Shown in pieces: positions 10,580-22,350 of a stretch of 64,000 nucleotides of DNA; position 1 is the first letter of the stretch, and every line of letters starts with the position of its first letter. The stretch is from Uranotaenia lowii. Its lineage: Eukaryota > Arthropoda > Insecta > Diptera > Culicidae. The stretch covers positions 28,067,976-28,131,975 of the forward strand of contig NC_073691.1 of the NCBI RefSeq assembly GCF_029784155.1, in the 5' to 3' direction. The notes under the pieces were generated by a model. It was given only the letters and a program-made list of their open reading frames with translations. It had not been told where the DNA came from and did no database searches. A program made the position numbers and the translations under genes.

Positions 10580-11485
10580 GGGGAGAGTGAGGGAGGATAC
10601 TTCATTCTTCAGCTACATATATCTCGAAACTGGAATATCTTACAAAGATCAAATGGTCTAGCAAAACGTGCCAAATGGAGCAAAACAACTATGATGTACG
10701 TTCAAAATTTACTTATTGAGTTGTTGCATTTTTTTGAATAATTTCATAAAAAAGTGACATGAAGATCTTTTTTTTCATAATTTTAAAATGTTTCTCACAT
10801 GAAAAAAATGGTAAACTTTTATTTATTTAAATATGTCAATCTTTGGAGTATGACATGAACTTTATAATGCCACGTTTACGAAGCAATGGTAAACTCTCAA
10901 CTTTTTACCAGAAAAAGTTTTCTAAAATGACCATTGTTTGTTCAATTGATCCCTAGAGTTCAAAAAGGTATAATACTCTTTTGAATAGATCGTGATTATT
11001 TTTAAGTACGGAATTATTTATCTTCATCCGAAGACTAATATTTTTTCCTTTTCGTAAAAAGGACTCAAAAAATTGATTTTGTCTTGAAATTAGAATAATG
11101 CGCCTTTAAGTAAGCAATGACAATAAGGTTGAAGTTAAACTTTTAGAATACACTTTTTCATACACATACATTGTGAAATTAGCATTAATACTACTCAAAA
11201 CAGTTAATGGATCTTTTGTCTTTCGATTTTGTTTGATTTTTTTCGAGGGCTAGATCCCCCTGAATAAAGGATCAAGTCTCTCTCAATTTTAAAAATATAA
11301 CTATTTTTTATGTCCCACCAGAAAGCTTATAATTCATCAACGGGATCAAGTATCGTTCTAATTTTGGAGCATAGAAACTTGAAATTACGCATGGTCAGAA
11401 AATGCAAAAGACGACGAGTTTCTAAATTTTTCCAAAACGATATGATGTAAACAAGAAAATGGGATCAAGTATCCCTGTCCTCCCG
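10580..11485. mobile_element. TIR element with GGGATCAAGT-type internal repeats, about 900 bp
   Basis: The left end GGGGAGAGTGAGGGAGGATA (10580-10599) and the right end ATCAAGTATCCCTGTCCTCC (about 11464-11483) are imperfect inverted repeats. GGATCAAGT recurs inside near 11268 and 11340. Both flanks carry a TATA-type sequence that may be a short target duplication. No transposase remains. The layout resembles the element at 47131-48061, whose TIR-like motif is also repeated inside. Confidence 0.55.
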
Positions 11486-12430
11486 TATATTTTCAACGTC
11501 ATTAATGTAATGCCCTTCTCATTTTCAACAGTTTTTTATTTTTAAATTTTGTATTGTTTCAATTGTGAATTGATTAATGTTTTGTTTTTTGATGCTGTAT
11601 CAAAATAGGATAAGCAAAAATTTTTATCATAATTTGAAAATCGGTTTTTCTGATGCGGAGATTCTTGATTAGTAAATTTATGTTTTTTACTGGGTTCAAA
11701 TTTCAAAGATGAAAACCATAAGTTGTTGAATTTCAAAACACAGGTAGTCAAATTTGGTAATTTTTATTTCATGTTACAATTGAAGAATTGATTGAAACCT
11801 ACTTAAATTTGAAAAATGTTTATTTAGAACGACTAAAAGTTTTGAAAAATTCCTTATTGTGCAAATGCGTCAGTTTTATTTAATTTTTAATTATAAAAAT
11901 TATTGATGATGTACGTGTACTTTATCCAAATAATATCATTTATTTATAATATACCTGAAAAATTTCGAAACATTTTGTGTCAACTTTAAAAAAAAATCCT
12001 TCGATTCTTGTATTTTGATATTTTTTTGATTATAAAACACTTCAAAAGTTTTGTAAAGTTCGATTAAAATGGCAAAATAAAATAAGGTATCCAAAGCTTG
12101 AAAAAATGTAACAGTTTTCGTCCTATAAAGATGTTATTTAATGGGGGAAATCACTCGTTGCGCTTGTCAAATTGCTTGATGAGCTTTAGCCCTTAGGAGG
12201 CAGCCCTTAAGTATCATTATTTCGAAACCACCTGTCAGCCAACATACAAGCATACATATGTTGCGATGATTTGTTTCCTCGCTCTGACGCAATGGACAGG
12301 TTGGTCGGTTTAAATCTGTTTTCAAGACCCCAGGGCCAAATTTGACTTACAACCTTAAGCAGATATAATCGGAAACCGAGAAAAAAAAATAGTAAAAAGC
12401 AAGCACCGGTACGCAATCAGTTCAACTTTG
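11486..12430. other. No gene recognised; AT-rich DNA
   Basis: Mostly A/T-rich, with only short chance frames. No RNA gene or repeat array seen. Confidence 0.5.
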
Positions 12431-13447
12431 TTAAAAACCGTCTCAAAACATGTGAGCCCGAGCAAGCAAGTGATCACCACAAGCACGCACTCATTTATTT
12501 AGTCTCGCTCGCGCATTACGAAACTTCTTACGGAGACGCACTGTCGCCATTGACAAAACCACCACCCCCTTCCTGTCTTCCCATTCTTCTTTTGACGGAG
12601 ACATCGTGAATCGGCGACGCCGTTTCGAATCGAATTTGCCGCATCGGCTCTAAACAAAACCCCAAAAGTCTAAACCTCCAAAAAAAACAACAACCGAAAG
12701 ATAAACCGCAACATGAATCATAAAACTGAAGCTTGAAGTTCGGCGTGAGTTCGAACCCCCATGAATGAAGTGGAGAAAAGTGAATGGAGGAGGGTGGCGT
12801 TGCGGTATCTCAAGGGACGACGCTCACTCGAGCGGAGAAAAACTTTAATAACCTTCATTTTCGCCTTAATTTTTTCCGCCATTACACCTTGCGCCATCAT
12901 GATGGATTGATGTGGCTAAGCTACTGGGGTTGTTGTTGTGTGCAGTGACTTTAATCCACCTCACCACCCCCACCCAAAAACCTCTTCTAAGACCCAAACG
13001 AAGAGGTTGTTATGAGTGCAAGCTTTTCTCCTATTATTTAACTTTTTTTGAAGCAAAGACGACGGCGACGCTCTAATGCTACAGGCTGCCTTGGCGCTCC
13101 GCGGTTTATAAACATCAACAACGAAATTGGCGAGACAAAAGAAAGCAGCATACGAACGAATGAACGAAGAGGTTGCGCAATTGCTGCCTGATTTGATTGC
13201 AATTTGGGTATGATTTTTCGAACTCTTCGTTAGCGGATTTTTTTTTTCTAGTTTCGGTATTAGTTTCGGTTTATTGTTCTTAATTGGTATTGCTGGGGCG
13301 CCCCGACACGTAATGATTAACTTTAATGCAATTGGGGGCTTCTGGAAAAAAATATTCTATGCCTTGAAAATCAATACACATCAATAAGAGTTTAAAAGGT
13401 AATATTTTAACACGGATTTAGATTAACTTCATTAATATGGAAGTCAA
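12431..13447. other. Less AT-rich apparently unique sequence, no gene recognised
   Basis: From about 12430 to 13320 base composition is visibly more balanced, with pyrimidine runs (CACCACCCCCACCC near 12960) and no recognisable repeat. No coding frame is supported. A GAGTTCGAACCCC near 12750 resembles a tRNA B box, but there is no A box or foldable arms. This could be conserved non-coding DNA; only cross-species comparison would show that. Confidence 0.4.
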
Positions 13448-14325
13448 ATGGGTCATGTCGAATTTTGAAAACCGACCATCTACATTTTGTATGTTGCACC
13501 AAAAAAATGCAAAAATTCAGCAGAATCGGACTTGATTTAGGGATGCCTCAAAGCACTCAAAGTTTTGGTTTTTTGACCTTCCAAAACAGCCAAAGCGGAG
13601 AGGGGCCAAAAGAAATCGAAAAAATCGAAATTTTAATGTTGATGCCAAATCACTTAAAATACATAAAACATCAAAACCCGGTGTTATCTCAAAAAAAAAA
13701 AAAAATTTTTTTCAAAAATCGACTTTCTGGGACCCCGGAAAACCGCCGGTTTTCCGAGCAACGGCGTCTCAGTAAGAGGATTTTTGACCTCAAAAAAAAA
13801 TTTTTTTCAGCATATTACCAGATCTCGGCGTGCCGTTAATTTCTTAGTCATTTGGCATCAAAATTAGAATTTCGATTTTTCAGTTTTCTGATTTGGAGAT
13901 TTTTGAGGGTCAAAAACCGAAACTTTGAGCGCTTTGAGGCACCCCTTTATCAAGTTCGATGGAGCTGAAATTTTGCAGAGGTCAATTTTTCTTGTCAGAA
14001 ATCGACTTTCTGGGACCCCGAAAAACCGCCGGTTTTCCGAGTAACGGCGCCACAGTAACAGGATTTTTGGCCTCCAAAAAAATTTTTTTAAGGATATTAC
14101 CAGATCTCGGCGTGCCGTGAATTTCTAAGTCATTTGACATTAAAATTAGAATTTCGATTTTTCCGATTTCTGATTTGGAGATTTTTGAGGGTCAAAAACC
14201 GAAAATTTGAGCGCTTTGAGGCACCCCTTTATCAAGTTCGATGGAGCTAAAATTTTGCACGAGTCAATTTTTTGAGCCAATCCACAAAATGTATATGGTC
14301 GGATTCAAAAATTCGATGATGAAAT
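13448..14325. mobile_element. Foldback element with a tandemly duplicated right arm
   Basis: The left block (about 13448-13705) is the reverse complement of the block at about 13790-13995. Shared landmarks include TTTAGGGATGCCTCAAAGC on the left against GCTTTGAGGCACCCCTTTAT on the right, and ACCGACCATCTACATTTTGT on the left against its complement near 14280-14310. The right arm is present twice in tandem with a period of 283 bp (GACTTTCTGGGACCCC at 13721 and 14004). Each unit includes the perfect hairpin CGGAAAACC-GCC-GGTTTTCCG or a close variant. The 124-codon frame at 13465-13839 lies entirely in this repeat and is not credible as a gene. Confidence 0.75.
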
Positions 14326-14755
14326 TTTTTCCATACATCCATTGCAACGCTGCATACATACAAATAATATACATGTAGATATTTTTTCTAATGTGGAAAC
14401 CTAAGTTCCTGAAAAACTTTAAAAAAAACTGAGTTCCCGAATTTTTACCCCTGAGTCCCGGAAACATATTTCAGGAATTCAGGAATTTCAAGACTTATAA
14501 AAACCGTTTAAAAAGTAAACCAATTGGTGATAGTTGAATGTCGCAGATAAATTTGACACTAGAGTCTGGAAACCGATTTCTTCACATTTCACATCAGCTG
14601 CTCTCACTTACGAAGAACACAGGTTGAGATTGGATCCCATTTGGTAGGCCTCCATAGGGTGCGTCCTTCTAAGCGTTAACTCACCTGAAGAAGAAAGAGA
14701 AAAATCAATATATTAGTGAAAAATCGAACATGGGATTTATGTAATTATTTACAAT
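14326..14755. other. No gene recognised
   Basis: Spacer between two copies of the foldback family, with no supported coding frame. Confidence 0.5.
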
Positions 14756-15164
14756 AGGGTGACAGCGAAAAAAGTCATGTAAAATTTCGAATACATTTTG
14801 CAGTTTGACTCAAAAAAGTCAGATGTGCGGAATTTCCGCTTAATCAGACTTGATTTAAGGGTTCCTCAAAAAGCTGAAAGTTTCGATACTTTAAACCTCA
14901 AAAAGTACCTGAATCCAAAGTCAATAAGGAAAATCGATTTAATCTTGATGCTAAATGAGTTTAAAATACAAAAAAAAAATATCGAGCTCTGGTGTTATCC
15001 TATCGGAAAAAAGTTTGGCAAAACAACGACTTTCTGGAACTTTATCAATTTTTCAAGTTGATTTATGATTCAAATTTTTTCCCTAGATAACACCAAATCT
15101 CGATTTTCCTGATTTTTTTTTTGGTTCCCGCTTAGGCATTTTTGAAACTTTTGGGCGCTTTGAG
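14756..15164. mobile_element. Second, diverged and truncated copy of the 13.4-kb foldback family
   Basis: AGGGTGACAGCGAAAAAAGT opens a left arm that follows 13448-13705 through CAGACTTGATTTAAGGGTTC, ATGCTAAATGA and GGTGTTATC. A short right arm returns through AACACCAAATCTCG and ends at GGGCGCTTTGAG near 15163. There it meets unrelated sequence starting TAGGCTTGCCAGATAC. Confidence 0.7.
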
Positions 15165-16027
15165 TAGGCTTGCCAGATACTTTCAGAAAAAAGCGAAACA
15201 TTTCCCGAAAATAAAGTGGGACACACATGCTCATATTTTTAAACCATTTATGGTTCTTAAATAATCATTTTATGATTTTTGCTTCAATACCACCAATATG
15301 ATTATTTTTCAACAATTTTTTTAGAAATGTTTTAACCTTTTTGGGAGTTCTCAAGAATTAACCAAAAGATTCTTGAAAAATTTGGTGCTTCATTACCGCC
15401 ATTTTGCAAATGATTGATTCTACAGCCGAGTGCGTTTTACGAAAAGAAAATATTAATCGCTTTATACTGCTCTACCAATCAAAATCAAACGGCGGACATC
15501 CTCTGTGAAGGTAAGTCTTAGAATGGACCGAAACTCGAGCGGTTCTGATGGAAAACACGTCCTTTGATGGAAAAAAGAATTGGATCGAGAAGTTCCGTGA
15601 CGTGATTGTCTGGGTAGAATGAAACGAAAGCGGAACATTCGTTTCAGTTTGTACCCGATCGAATCTACGACGATTATATCTGCATCTATATCCGTAAAAA
15701 TGATTTTAAAATTATTTTTAAAACATTTGGACATATACTAATTGCCCCCAGAATACTATCTGTTAAAAATATAAACCCCTGGATTCTTAGAAATTATGAT
15801 TTTAAAATCTCAGATGCAGCTACAACGAAAAATAACCATTTTCGTAACTCGCTCTCCGAAATTCTTATTTGTTTTGAAGAATAATCATATTCCAATCTCT
15901 CCCGGAGACGTCATTTTATGGGTTCTCATTCAGAAGTCATAAAAAGGCATAACGCGAAAAAAGGTCAAAATGGTTATTCTTTAATCATAAATGGCTAATA
16001 AATGCGAGCGTGCAGCCAAAATCATAC
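15165..16027. other. No gene recognised; possible DNA-element end at its left edge
   Basis: GGCTTGCCAGATACTTTCAG at 15169 resembles the ends of hAT-like elements, but I found no matching partner. The remainder holds only chance frames, such as 15462-15734 on the minus strand. Confidence 0.4.
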
Positions 16028-16678
16028 GAACACGGAAAATAAAAAAAGGTGAAATTTACTGAGTTACTGGGGTAATTTTATTCCACCTTTCCGGCCGAGG
16101 TAAATTTTAGCCTTTTTTGGTTCACTTAGCAAAAAGGTGAATTGAACCTTTTTTCTTATCGCCTAGAAAAAATGTAACTTTCACCATTCATTTTTAATTC
16201 ACTGGTCAAAAAGGTACATTCTACCGGTTTGCCATCCACTGATTAAAAAGGTGAATTTTATCTTTTTTTCTATTCATCTTATTAAAGGGAAATGATAGTT
16301 GTTCTGGCTGGGCACCATTGCAATTGAAATAAAACAAAGACTCATAATCATTAAAAATAAGTTTTGCTGGGTGTGTTGTACCGTTTTATTTAAGACAACT
16401 CAGGTAAACATTACCTCGTTGTGAGGTAAATTTACCTCGAAGAGGTAGAAGGTAGCTTTTCGGTTTACCATTTTTCTTGGTGAATTGTACTTTTTCTTTC
16501 GTCTCAATATTCATCTGTTTTCAACTGTGAATTGTACTTTTTATCAGCTCGATTCAGGAAGATTTTACCTCGCTGTGAGGTGAGTTTAACCTCGAAGAGG
16601 TAAAAGTTACCTTTTTGATTTTCACGAGCGTTCAACTTGCAATCTTGGTTAATTTTACCTTTTTGTTATTTTCCATGT
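16028..16678. mobile_element. GGTAAA-rich TIR element, copy 1
   Basis: Both ends are GGAAAATA-type TIRs: CACGGAAAATAAAAAAAGGT at about 16031 and its near-complement around ACCTTTTTGTTATTTTCCAT ending near 16676. The interior is packed with AAAGGTRAATTTTACCTTTT-like palindromes in both orientations, including GAGGTAAAATTTACCTCGAAGAGGT-type blocks split by substitutions. There is no coding capacity. A second copy lies at 37952-38692. Confidence 0.7.
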
Positions 16679-17367
16679 ACAGTAACGTTTAAAAAAAATT
16701 TTAAAATCACGTGAAGCAGCGCACTTTCTTCCAACTTTGACAAACTGCCATTTCTCTCTCGGTTCAATTTTTTCATGGAATTTTTACATATTCTAGTTCA
16801 ATTATCCAGGTATCAGGTATCAGGTATGACTGGAAACAAAAATGCAGCACTTCCCGAAAAAAAGGAATTTTGAGATTGCTTCACAAATATAAATATCTTT
16901 GACAAATTTTATTGAAAAAGCTTGAAATTTAATGAAAAGGTGTAACAATGTTTGATCTAGAACTTGACCAAGTTTGGTCAAAAACGATCAACACGATCAA
17001 AAATGGTGCCGGTTTGAAATGAGGTTCATGATCGCCAAAAAGGCAATTTCATCTTTTTTTGAATGGATGTATGTATAAAAAAATATCGTAGCCAAAGTTT
17101 TTGTTTTGGATTTTAAATTTTGGGGGGCGTTGGTAGAGCTCAGGTGGGCGATGAGGCTATATTGATTTTTGATTGCTTCAGTTCTGAAACAGTTCTAAAT
17201 TGAAAAGATAGTTTGAAGTTCAAGACGAGAACTTACTTAACTTAAGATCGAGTCAAGACTAAATACCAAAACTTATCGTTCTTTCTATGAATCTTCAGTG
17301 AGGTCTGATTTGAGTTTTTGAAACATTTTGTGGATTGTTATTTTACTTTTTTATTTATTTTTCTCTA
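16679..17367. other. No gene recognised
   Basis: Contains a small tandem run of GGTATCA near 16808-16828. No supported coding frame. Confidence 0.5.
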
Positions 17368-17776
17368 TTAGGCCGGAACAAATTTCAAATCCTTCTTTTG
17401 TCACTTGGAGTTGGAACATCGCGAGGGGGAGGACATTAAAAAATAATGCGAAAAACAAATAAATTGGAATAAGTTGCACGAAAGCTTGTATGCAACAGAA
17501 TTGCATACTAGATCATTGCACAAAACCTATAAGTCAAGTAATTTTTTATCTAATAATTCAATAAAATCAATAATACAAAAGGTGAAAAATACTTCCATCT
17601 TCCAAATTTTGTATTTTGATCTAGTAATCTTTCGGATATTTGAATTTTTTGTCGAAATTTACATAAAATACTTCAAACTTTATTTATTCCCTTCTTCGGG
17701 TTTTTTTTTGAAATTTCGAATGGGGGGGGGGGGGGGGGGGTGACAGAAGAAAAAATTGAAACTTGTTCCAGCCTTA
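17368..17776. mobile_element. Harbinger-like MITE with TTA target duplication
   Basis: The 403-bp body (17371-17773) has 34-bp TIRs. The left begins GGCCGGAACAAATTTCAAAT and runs to TTTTGTCAC; the right is the imperfect complement, from GTGACAGAAG to TTGTTCCAGCC. TTA flanks both sides (17368-17370 and 17774-17776). A 3-bp TTA duplication and GG-starting ends are typical of PIF/Harbinger elements, so that assignment is inferred from termini only. The interior has no transposase. A run of 19 G residues (17722-17740) sits directly inside the right TIR. Confidence 0.75.
17722..17740. repeat. Homopolymer of 19 G
   Basis: Unbroken G run, rare in AT-rich insect DNA, located at the inner edge of the right TIR of the MITE. 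Confidence 0.9.
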
Positions 17777-18910
17777 ATGTCACTGTTAAAAAAATCTTGA
17801 TATAAAATTAATTCTTAAGGCTGTTTTAAACGACTTCCGAATAAAATCTTTATGTAGAAGGGTCTAGACTCTAGAACTACGTCGATTAGCTAATAACGCA
17901 AACTAAATAAACTACTAATGCATTTACCAAATTTGTCCAAATTAAAATATAATGTAAATGTCTTAGAAAATCTATCGCTTAAAAAAAGTGAAATAATTTT
18001 TCCGAAACTTTCAGATACATAAGACGCGTACATTAAATTTATGTTTTTCGTGAAATTCCATCAATTTTGAAGCTGAGCTTCGTAAAAATAATTTCGTTAC
18101 GACCATTTGAATTAACCATTCATTAACCATTTGAAACCCTCAGAACCAAAGAACGACCAAATGCATTAAAACAGTTTTTGAGGAAAACAGACTTCCGTGT
18201 TTTCGTTTTATCCGTTTTTCATATTCTATTTTTAGAAAAATTACAGGTTACAGTTTTCATTCGATTAAAAGTTTACTACAAAGTTTTAAACCTACAGCTC
18301 ATCAAGTAATGAAAAAAATTACTGGAAGATATCCATAATTATTTTGTAAAAAAATATTAAAAAATACGATTTCTACAGAATTTTGGACGGTTTATGGGAA
18401 CAATATCTTTTCCATTCACAAATAAGTCAATCAATAGTGTAGCTAGTAGGTGAACTATTAAGCTACGGAGACCCGAATTTTAATTTTTTTCGCTATATTC
18501 ATTATTTCTACCTGGATTGCATATCAAAATGCGACTCTATTATAAATTCAGATATAAAATTTAGATTTCACAATCAGAATAATAAGTCAGTGATGTTGAT
18601 CCAAATGACTTAGGTATCAGAATTTTAAACTTGGAATTGTTATCTCGGTTATGATTTTCAACAACGAATAACAATTTCATAATAGATTGCTAAATTTCAG
18701 ACCCGTTTTTGAAAGCTGGAACGTGGATTCCAATATTGACATTTCGAAATTCCAAATTTTAGTTCATAATAAGCTTTCTTAATCTTAATTTATACAAATT
18801 TCAATTTCTTAATTTGAATTTCTTATTTAATGGAAATCACAAATTAGATATTCAAAACATAACTCTTAGTTCGGAAAATCGTGTTTTTTTTGGTTTCAAA
18901 ACTTAATTTT
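17777..18910. other. No gene recognised; AT-rich DNA
   Basis: About 1.1 kb of A/T-rich DNA with short chance frames only. Confidence 0.5.
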
Positions 18911-19162
18911 GCCGCCGCCCGTGGCGTAGAGGATAGCCTTCCAGCCTTCTAAGCGAGGGGGTATGAGATCGAATTCCGGTCACGGCATACATAGTACACT
19001 TTCGGTGGGTCGGTGGTTTTAGCATTTGTAAGATGCTAGCCATCATAGTCTCGAAAGATGTACGTTAAGAAAGAGTTAAGAAAAAAATGAATCTCATCGA
19101 GGAAACATCATGTTTCATTGAGATCCTGTATGTGTTTGTGTTCGGTTTTCGAAAAAAAAAAA
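18911..19162 (+). mobile_element. tRNA-derived SINE
   Basis: The 5' head looks like a decayed tRNA. TGGCGTAGAGG at 18922-18932 fits the RNA polymerase III A box and GATCGAATTCC at 18967-18977 fits the B box, 45 bp apart. Flanking CCGTGGC and GGTCACGGCA allow acceptor and T-arm-like pairing. The head is followed by about 170 bp of unrelated body and an A-rich tail at about 19150-19161. A GTGGCG-type D arm is seen in tRNA-Arg, the source of several insect SINEs, but I cannot fix the parent tRNA. No clear flanking TSD was found. As a tRNA gene it fails, because the arms carry mismatches. Confidence 0.72.
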
Positions 19163-22100
19163 TTTCGGTTTTGTGTATCAAAACAAGTTTGTGAATTTTA
19201 ATTAAAAACATTAATTCAGAAAGATCTTGATTTTGAGGTTAGGTATTTTAATTTAAATTCTGGATTCTGAATCCAAATTTCAAAAAAAAGGGTATGAATT
19301 CAAACCTGAACGCTATACTTCAATACATTTTTCCATGTTCAAACTGATTGTTAATACGAAGTTTCATCAAAATTGAATCCTTGCAAATGTTGAGCATTTC
19401 ATTCTAAATTTTAACTCATATTGTTTTATTGTACATAAATTTATAAACTTGGATCAAGAATGATCCAAAATGGAAGAAATATGAAGACTGAAAACAAATG
19501 AAAATCAGATTTGAAATTTGACTGAACATCTCACATTTGTAGTATCGTATCTATAATTTGATATTTGCGTCAAGTGAGAAAATTAAAAAAAAAAAGGTAA
19601 GAGTAGTTTTCTAGATTTTTTTTTTTTGAGTTTTGAGTCAAGATTTTGACTATCGAATCTCTTAAACTATTCAGACAAATTTGAATAAGAGTTTAAAATT
19701 TTATGAAGTAGAACATCTCGTGAAGTATGGACTTAACATTTCTCAATTATTTCGTTTCATGATTAATTATTATGCTCTTTTTAACATTCGACGTTTCAAT
19801 TTTATTTTCTTTTTCGCATTTTATGGTGGTTTTTTGGATTCGTTTCTCCCAATTTTACTTTTCGTATCTTAATTTTGTAGTTTCTTTATCTTAATATCCT
19901 TGAATCTGTTAATTGTTTTTTACTTCCTGTACATTTTTTCTGGGTCTGTGAAGTTAATCTCTTGTTTAGTGTTATTAGTCTAAAAATCATTGATGGTTTT
20001 AATTCTTGCCTAATGTCTTTGATTTTTGAAAATTTTTTTGGGAATTTGATTTCTGCTTTACTCTCCAAAATCTCACCAGAAAAATATCTTTGAAAAATGC
20101 AATAATCAAATTTTCAAATCCCATTTTAAAACTCATAACTTAACAGATGGAAAACTATCAAATTTTGCTTCTTTTTCAGTGTTTCGGCCGTTTACTTAAC
20201 TTGTTAAAAGGTGAACCGTTTCTTTCTCAGCTTATTTCTAGATCAAACTTTCCTCATCACGACTGCTCCAGTTGATGGAAAAGTCAAAACAGCTAATACC
20301 CCTCCTATTGAGACAGCGGCATTTCCCGTTTGTTAAAACTCACCCGGGTGGGTGTGAAAAATCTGAAACGAAAAACTTCCGCTCCATTCCATATTTTTCA
20401 ATTTTTTTTCGTTTTTGGTGCTGTTTTGATAAGTGGAATTGAGTTACAAATTGAAGGTATGGTTTTGGTTTGTAGGAGGAAAACATGTGGTTCTTGTTAG
20501 AGTTTTTCGAAGAAAAATTTGTCTGTGTTTTGTTCATGCACTTTCGGCCAAGGAGCGTGTTGGCCCCATGTTGGGTGCATTGAGCACACATCCATTTCGA
20601 GTGTTTTCGGTTCAAATTTCGGCCGGGGCCGGTGTGCTGCGATAGATGATTTGGACCTGTCAAGTGCTTCCCGAGGCCCCCAATTACTGACTTGAGAAGT
20701 TCAGAAGTTCGTTGAACTTTACTAAGGTTCGAATAACCGGAATAATGGAGGATTGAGAATCAATATTGGTAACTGTCTTTTATTGAAGTTCTTTGAGTAA
20801 TATTTCACATGTTTTATAAGATTTTTTTTGTATTGTCTAGAATCGAAACATAGGTGTTGTAAAACTTCGACTTGAATTTGAAATCGTTGGAAAAATATAG
20901 AAATCATGTTTTTACAAAACTTAATCTCACGCTTTTGATTCCAATTGATTTAGGTCACATAAAAGTCAATTTCCTCCAATAAATTACTCGTAGATCAAGC
21001 CACATTTAAGCCGGGAAATCTTAACCAGTGCGAGGAGGAGCTTATAAATCGATCATTATCTCCATGGTTGGTTTATTATTGAACATTTCCTAGTCAGCGG
21101 TGTGTCATAAACTGTTTTGGCCAATTACTCGCATACAGTTCTATGAAAAAGTGTTTGGTGGAACCAAACCAAAATCTTTCAAACATGACCAAGATGTTTC
21201 CGGGTTTTTCGCCTTGTTTTCAACCGAATTTGACCTGTCATTGACGGCGATGTTGGCGTTGCCCCACAAATATGTGGGAGCGGCAACAAGATCGTCGATT
21301 TGGATTGAAGTGTTTTTTTCTTCTTCCTGGAATTGGTTCACACAAGTCCAAAATTTTACTACCTTGTTGTAGGCTGCTGCTAAGTATAATTGGTTGCTTA
21401 ACCCAAAACAAGATCCAATGAGGGGGAGATCAAATTCTTATAAAAGTAAACTCGAAACCATGTGTTGTTGTACCCACAATTTCGGTTCCATTCCGAGCAA
21501 ATTAGAAGCATCAAACCGTCAAATGATGATGATGATGAAGGTGGGGTGTCATTCGACGAGCCTCAAGAACCCCAGAACTCCAACCTTGACTGTCAATTAG
21601 CCTGTAACGATTTTTGTTTTCAAAACATGGTAAAGTTGATGGTGTTCCGGCTTCAGTCAACAGTTAAAAATGGTTGGTTCCCTCGATGCCGCGCACCCGG
21701 GTAATTTTCTTCAATTGAACCGGCAATTGGTGGTCGTCGTCGTCGTATGTCGGATCATATTTCAGTTTAAATTGATTGAGTAATGCGTGGGTGGATAGAG
21801 AGAAGATCGAATTTGGAATCGGTTCACTTTAGCCCAAGAGGGGATAATACAATTAACACTGCCCACTCACTTGATGAGCTAACTTGTAATTTCGATTATG
21901 GAGAGTGCCGAGAGAGTAAGAGGAACGAAAAAGTCTTGGGGGAGGCAACATTTCGTTTTAAATAAATTTTTTTCCACAACCACGGTTGTCTGTGGTATTG
22001 TAAAATTGTTCCGTTACTTCCGATGTCCATATTTTTGAAGTAACCCACACGGAACAAAAATAAAAATCAACCCAAGACTTTGACGGATTCAAAAACGTTT

Positions 22101-22278
22101 GAAGATTATTATAAACTTGCTAAGATCTATTCAAATGTCATTTTTATAATTAAAATAAGTTTGCCGTACAATTTGCAAACAATTGAAAACCCGATACTAA
22201 TTTGAAAGAAGATTCGATGATATTTTCCTTCATTTAAATACAGACAATTACAATACTTACTTAATAATCTGTTGATCT
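19163..22278. other. No gene recognised; AT-rich DNA grading into less AT-rich sequence
   Basis: 19163-20200 is A/T-rich with no features. About 20200-21970 is more balanced and not visibly repetitive, and holds overlapping short frames on both strands (107 codons at 20340-20663 minus, 90 codons at 21100-21372 plus). None of these resembles a known family or has a neighbouring splice pattern I can defend. A short GATGATGAT run lies near 21523. Confidence 0.45.
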
Positions 22279-22350
22279 AAGACCTTAGTTCTGAGTTCTG
22301 ACTTTTGAGTTCTCAGTTCTGAATTGAGAATTCTGAGTTCTGAGTTCGGA
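22279..22350 (+). repeat. Left fragment of the GAGTTCT heptamer array
   Basis: Several TTCTGAG/GAGTTCT units immediately before the 22351 element. The same units continue right after that element at 23506, so the element split the array. Confidence 0.8.

Noticed and set aside
12735..12775. Possible tRNA from a B-box-like GAGTTCGAACCCC
   Set aside because: No A box at the right distance and no cloverleaf pairing on either strand.
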